Shown piece after piece: positions 63,370-64,000 of a DNA stretch of 64,000 nt. Source of the DNA: JBDHHQ01 sp039586035 (GTDB taxonomy: Bacteria; Gemmatimonadota; Gemmatimonadetes; Longimicrobiales; Gaopeijiaceae). Each line of letters opens with the position of its first letter. Position 1 is the first letter of the stretch. The stretch covers positions 1-64,000 of the forward strand of contig JBDHLD010000007.1 in the NCBI GenBank assembly GCA_039586035.1, written 5' to 3'. The translations under genes and the position numbers were made by a program. The notes under the pieces are model-generated. The model made no database searches and was not told the origin of the DNA. It was given only the letters and a program-made list of their open reading frames with translations.

Positions 63370-63839
63370 TCGATCCGTTCTATGTGGCCGAGACCGAGGT
63401 CCGGAAGATTCGAGGCGTCCACCGGAGGGCCCGGCTGGGGGACGGCACCTCGGTTGATTTCGGCGTCCACGGGACGATCAAGTCCTATTACGGGCTGGAT
63501 GACGAGCCCAACCTGCCGCTCCCCGTGGACTACGTCGTAGCCGCGGCCGCTGCCTGACTGCTGGGAACCCTCAACGGCGCACTGGAGGTGCGCGGGATCA
63601 AGCTGGCCGCCGAGGAGCTTCGCTCCACCGCCAAGGGCATCAACGAGCTGAGGGACCGCATTCCGGTGCTGACCCGGATCGACGTCCACTACCAGCTGCG
63701 TATCCCTCCGGGAAGTCGCAGCACGGTGGACCGCGCCCTCACCCGTCACGTCGACAAGTGTCCGACGGCCCAGTCCCTCAAGGGGGCCGTCCACGTGACA
63801 TGGACGGCGGAGATCGTGGAGGAGCGAGCCGAGGGCTGA
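63366..63839 (+). CDS. OsmC-family peroxiredoxin-like protein; predicted selenoprotein (in-frame TGA = Sec64)
   Basis: Read through one in-frame TGA at 63555-63557, this is a single 157-residue OsmC-family protein. The first half (MIDPFYVAETEVRK to PVDYVVAAAAA) and the second half (LLGTLNGALEVRGIKL to KCPTAQSLKGAVHVTW) lie in the same frame with nothing between them but the TGA. In OsmC proteins this is the position of the first redox cysteine (E. coli Cys59, in an Ala-rich helix). The second is here Cys132 in KCPTAQSL, 68 residues later (66 in E. coli). The fold reduces organic hydroperoxides. A hairpin right after the TGA fits a bacterial SECIS. A nonsense mutation or TGC/TGA sequencing error are the alternatives; no Sec-synthesis gene is in the window. 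Confidence 0.8.
63577..63593 (+). promoter_or_regulatory. Candidate bacterial SECIS hairpin in the OsmC-family gene
   Basis: GCGCAC (63577-63582) and GTGCGC (63588-63593) form a perfect 6-bp stem with the 5-base loop TGGAG. The loop begins 25 nt after the in-frame TGA, inside the roughly 16-37 nt range known for bacterial SECIS elements. It carries a G in its first two positions, as the known elements require. It is within the coding sequence, as usual in bacteria. Confidence 0.65.
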
Positions 63840-64000
63840 GCCGGGAAGCGGCTGAGGACGACGGGGTGGTCGGGAAGCGACTCGGGACTGCCGAGGCGTG
63901 CCACGCGTACCGGAACCCTCGCCATCACGGAAGAGTTGGATTCGCGGGACGGTGGAGCACCGAGGCTCGCCGGGACCTGGTGGTGCCGGTCGGGGGCCCA
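63840..64000. other. Last 161 bp: no gene that I can support
   Basis: Several frames are open to the window edge on both strands but none shows a recognisable domain or a start with a ribosome site. A gene beginning near the edge is possible. Confidence 0.3.

Noticed and set aside
63588..63839. A separate short gene starting at GTG 63588
   Set aside because: It is the second half of the OsmC-family protein in the same frame as the first half. The GTG lies in the 3' arm of the SECIS-like stem and has no proper ribosome site.
63746..63928. A 60-residue minus-strand frame at the right edge beginning MARVPVRV
   Set aside because: It recalls a dUTPase start at first glance, but the sequence that follows does not continue as one and the frame overlaps the OsmC gene antisense.
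1..64000. CRISPR arrays, insertion sequences, prophage or integrase genes
   Set aside because: No regularly spaced repeats, transposase motifs or phage genes seen anywhere. The only tandem repeat is the three-unit 29-bp array at 3139-3225, which has no spacers.

Overview
The window is 64 kb of high-GC chromosomal DNA, densely coded on both strands, with many GTG and TTG starts. It shows no phage, transposon, CRISPR or plasmid genes, and I found no rRNA or tRNA gene. The gene content suggests Gemmatimonadota or a close relative, by inference and not by a marker gene. The evidence is a SusC/SusD pair, several carboxypeptidase-regulatory plus TonB-plug proteins, a sortilin-like Asp-box protein, a short primary-type sigma factor without region 1.1, DUF3179, DUF2723 and many secreted zinc peptidases.

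Layout. 1-6 kb: the tail of an M14-type peptidase, an M1-like peptidase, a DinB-like protein, a PPi-type phosphofructokinase and an HD phosphohydrolase. 6-9.4 kb: a PP2C phosphatase diverging from a sigma factor and the RsgA ribosome GTPase. 9.4-13.1 kb: a BtuCDF/FecBCD-type importer and an unknown lipoprotein. 13.1-16.5 kb: a tightly overlapping three-gene set of a 6-TM protein, an Mre11/SbcD-like protein and a Rad50/SbcC-like protein, in which most catalytic motifs are missing. 16.6-25.4 kb: DUF2723, a hydantoinase/oxoprolinase subunit, TrpE, an M20 dipeptidase and two small proteins. 25.4-28.1 kb: PspA, an ECF sigma factor and a dehydrogenase E1 alpha subunit. 28.7-37.5 kb: a V4R-like protein, a CoA-binding protein, a HATPase protein without a phospho-acceptor, DUF420 plus heme A synthase, an ABC exporter, an acyl-CoA dehydrogenase and a patatin lipase.

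38-49.3 kb is an envelope and uptake region: an octaheme cytochrome c fused to TPRs, a PKD lipoprotein, SusC/SusD with a strong terminator, a small lipoprotein, a plug domain joined to membrane helices, and DUF3179. 49.5-59.6 kb: a 4-TM protein, a long Asp-box secreted protein, a DnaQ-type exonuclease with a small membrane protein, a quinone oxidoreductase, an M28 peptidase and SucA (2-oxoglutarate dehydrogenase E1). 59.9-63.8 kb: a FecA-like receptor behind two Fur boxes, then PgeF, a small Cys-rich protein and an OsmC-family gene.

The two most notable finds are these. (1) The OsmC-family gene at 63366-63839 has an in-frame TGA exactly where the family carries its catalytic cysteine. A SECIS-like hairpin follows 25 nt later, so it is a likely selenoprotein that ordinary gene callers split in two. 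(2) The Mre11/Rad50-like pair at 13888-16547 keeps the zinc hook and overall architecture. It has lost the Walker A, signature, Walker B and H-loop residues in one partner and the GNHD motif in the other.
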